From NCBI RefSeq assembly GCF_000002985.6, contig NC_003282.8, positions 6,324,001 through 6,388,000 on the forward strand: 64,000 nt of DNA. The letters are read 5' to 3'. Both the position numbers and the translations under genes were made by a program. This document shows, piece by piece, positions 62,901 to 64,000 of the stretch (position 1 is its first letter; each line of letters begins with the position of its first letter). A model generated the notes under the pieces. That model ran no database searches, was not told where the DNA came from, and saw nothing but the letters and a program-made list of their open reading frames with translations. This DNA comes from Caenorhabditis elegans. Taxonomy: Eukaryota > Nematoda > Chromadorea > Rhabditida > Rhabditidae.

Positions 62901-64000
62901 AATTTCTAATTGTTAGTGGCAGATGCTCAAAATATCAAAGAACGATATCAAAAATGACTACTTTGAAAAAGTGAATGAGGATCATAGTGCGATAGTTTTC
63001 ATAGACTTTGTGAAACAGGGAATAAAACTTAATTTTTGTCTGAAAAATATTTGACCAATTTTTTGAAATGTTTGTAAGAATTTTACTAGTCACAAGCTTT
63101 AGGAAACCTTTCATTCAGGATCGCGTCTACCTTGTGCCTACTTGAGTATCAAAAAAACGTCTTATGGAGTAAAATATATTATATACGTTAATATAAACCT
63201 TAAAAAGTTTCGGATACAAGAACACATGAAGGTGGCAGGCAGGAAGGCAGGTGAGCAGGTATCTAAGTAAGCCTCAAGACAACCTTATGGAAAATTTAGT
63301 CTGAATTTTTGTATTGTTCACTGAGCCTGAAAACCTAAGTCTAAATTTCTGTGCATCAGATCACAGAGATTCTCAAGCCTGAAAACTTGAACCAATATTC
63401 TTAGACCTAACAACTCGAAACTAAATTTACATGTCTGACACCCCAATCACGAATTTCTTCGCCTGAAAATCGAGCTATAAGAAATGTAAACAGATATCTA
63501 ATGTTCAGTAACAGTGCGTGCAAAAGCAAGTAACGGGAAAATTTTTTTATTAACTTATTTGTCTGAAACTGGAAATTTATTGGTTAAGCAAAAAATTTAA
63601 AACACTGGTATATGCCTGAAAATAGTTCAGGGGTCCCTACCGATTTCTTCCTCAAAAATCGAATTATGATCATTGATGGTGATGCTATAAATGATTTGAA
63701 TATTAGAAAAATAGGCAGAAAAAAGGAAACAGAATGACTTGTCTTCTTGACTACGATTAGAAGAAAAGCCAACGGAAGAGGCGAATGAAAAAAAGAAGAG
63801 AAAATGGATAATCACCGGAAAACCGAGTAGATTTTGGGGCGGACGGACGGAGGAGACGAAAATCATGAAAAATATATTTGTGAGAAGAGCTCAGGCATGG
63901 AAAACTCTGAAAAACATTGGGTTTCGGAAAAAAATAAAACATTGAAAAACAAAATTGAAAAAAAAGGAAAACCGTGAATTTATTTCTGTTTCATAAAATG
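59983..64000. other. long upstream region of shl-1
   Basis: Four kilobases without a supported gene. 61000-61310 is purine-skewed (gagagagaga near 61280). Short words gcctgcctgcc/cctacctgcctaacgcc recur at 61605, 62148, 63230 (as aggcaggaaggcagg) and at 58810. A small element lies at 62277-62375. CTGTTTCA octamers occur on both strands. It is probably promoter and intergenic DNA of shl-1. Confidence 0.5.
62277..62375. mobile_element. 99-bp relic with cactcaa..ttgagtg ends
   Basis: Flanked by TA, with ends cactcaatat and attttgagtg. Its left half (actgtgtggcgtgt, aaatttaggcc) matches the left arm of the 26317-26677 palindrome. It looks like an internally deleted relative. Confidence 0.65.

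Overview
The window reads as nematode nuclear DNA, almost certainly Caenorhabditis elegans. Introns are short with TTTTCAG-type acceptors, an acceptor sits just before most start codons (a trans-splicing signal), the intergenic DNA is AT-rich, and palindromic repeat elements are abundant. The ordered gene set (sqd-1, lsm-8, seu-1, blos-2, mif-4, a PNPLA8-type phospholipase, smg-3, hrpf-2, a cuticle collagen, shl-1) matches my memory of the Y73B6BL region of chromosome IV. That placement is recall, not a database search. Every exon model below was built by hand from splice consensus plus phase agreement.

Left part (1-15.8 kb), gene-dense and mostly plus strand: sqd-1 (two-RRM hnRNP), lsm-8 (U6-associated Sm-like protein), seu-1 (charged RS/SR-rich nuclear protein with a long in-frame intron), blos-2 (BLOC-1 subunit 2), mif-4 on the minus strand (MIF-like, lacking the catalytic proline), and a patatin-domain phospholipase.

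Middle part (15.8-38 kb), repeat-rich: nested MITE-like elements; a minus-strand decayed gene resembling the N-terminal domain of DNA ligase III; a truncated blos-2 duplicate split by a 4-kb LINE with two intact ORFs; large palindromic elements between 26.3 and 28.6 kb; a small gene at 30.0-33.05 kb whose intron holds a 2.4-kb palindrome; a 37-bp tandem repeat; and a 3.3-kb, 25-bp minisatellite of about 133 copies.

Right part (38-60 kb): a four-exon Ly6-type GPI-anchored protein (plus), then smg-3 (UPF2, nonsense-mediated decay) and hrpf-2 (three-qRRM hnRNP F/H) in tandem on the minus strand, a two-exon cuticle collagen (plus), and the ten-exon Shal/Kv4 channel shl-1 (minus). From 60 to 64 kb lies long non-coding DNA upstream of shl-1.

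RNA processing is over-represented (sqd-1, lsm-8, hrpf-2, smg-3, probably seu-1), but nothing in the sequence shows they act as one pathway. I found no convincing tRNA, rRNA or CRISPR array. The most interesting signals are the LINE-split pseudogene, the long intronic palindrome, the in-frame seu-1 intron, the alternative smg-3 C-terminus and the frame conflict in the 30-kb gene.
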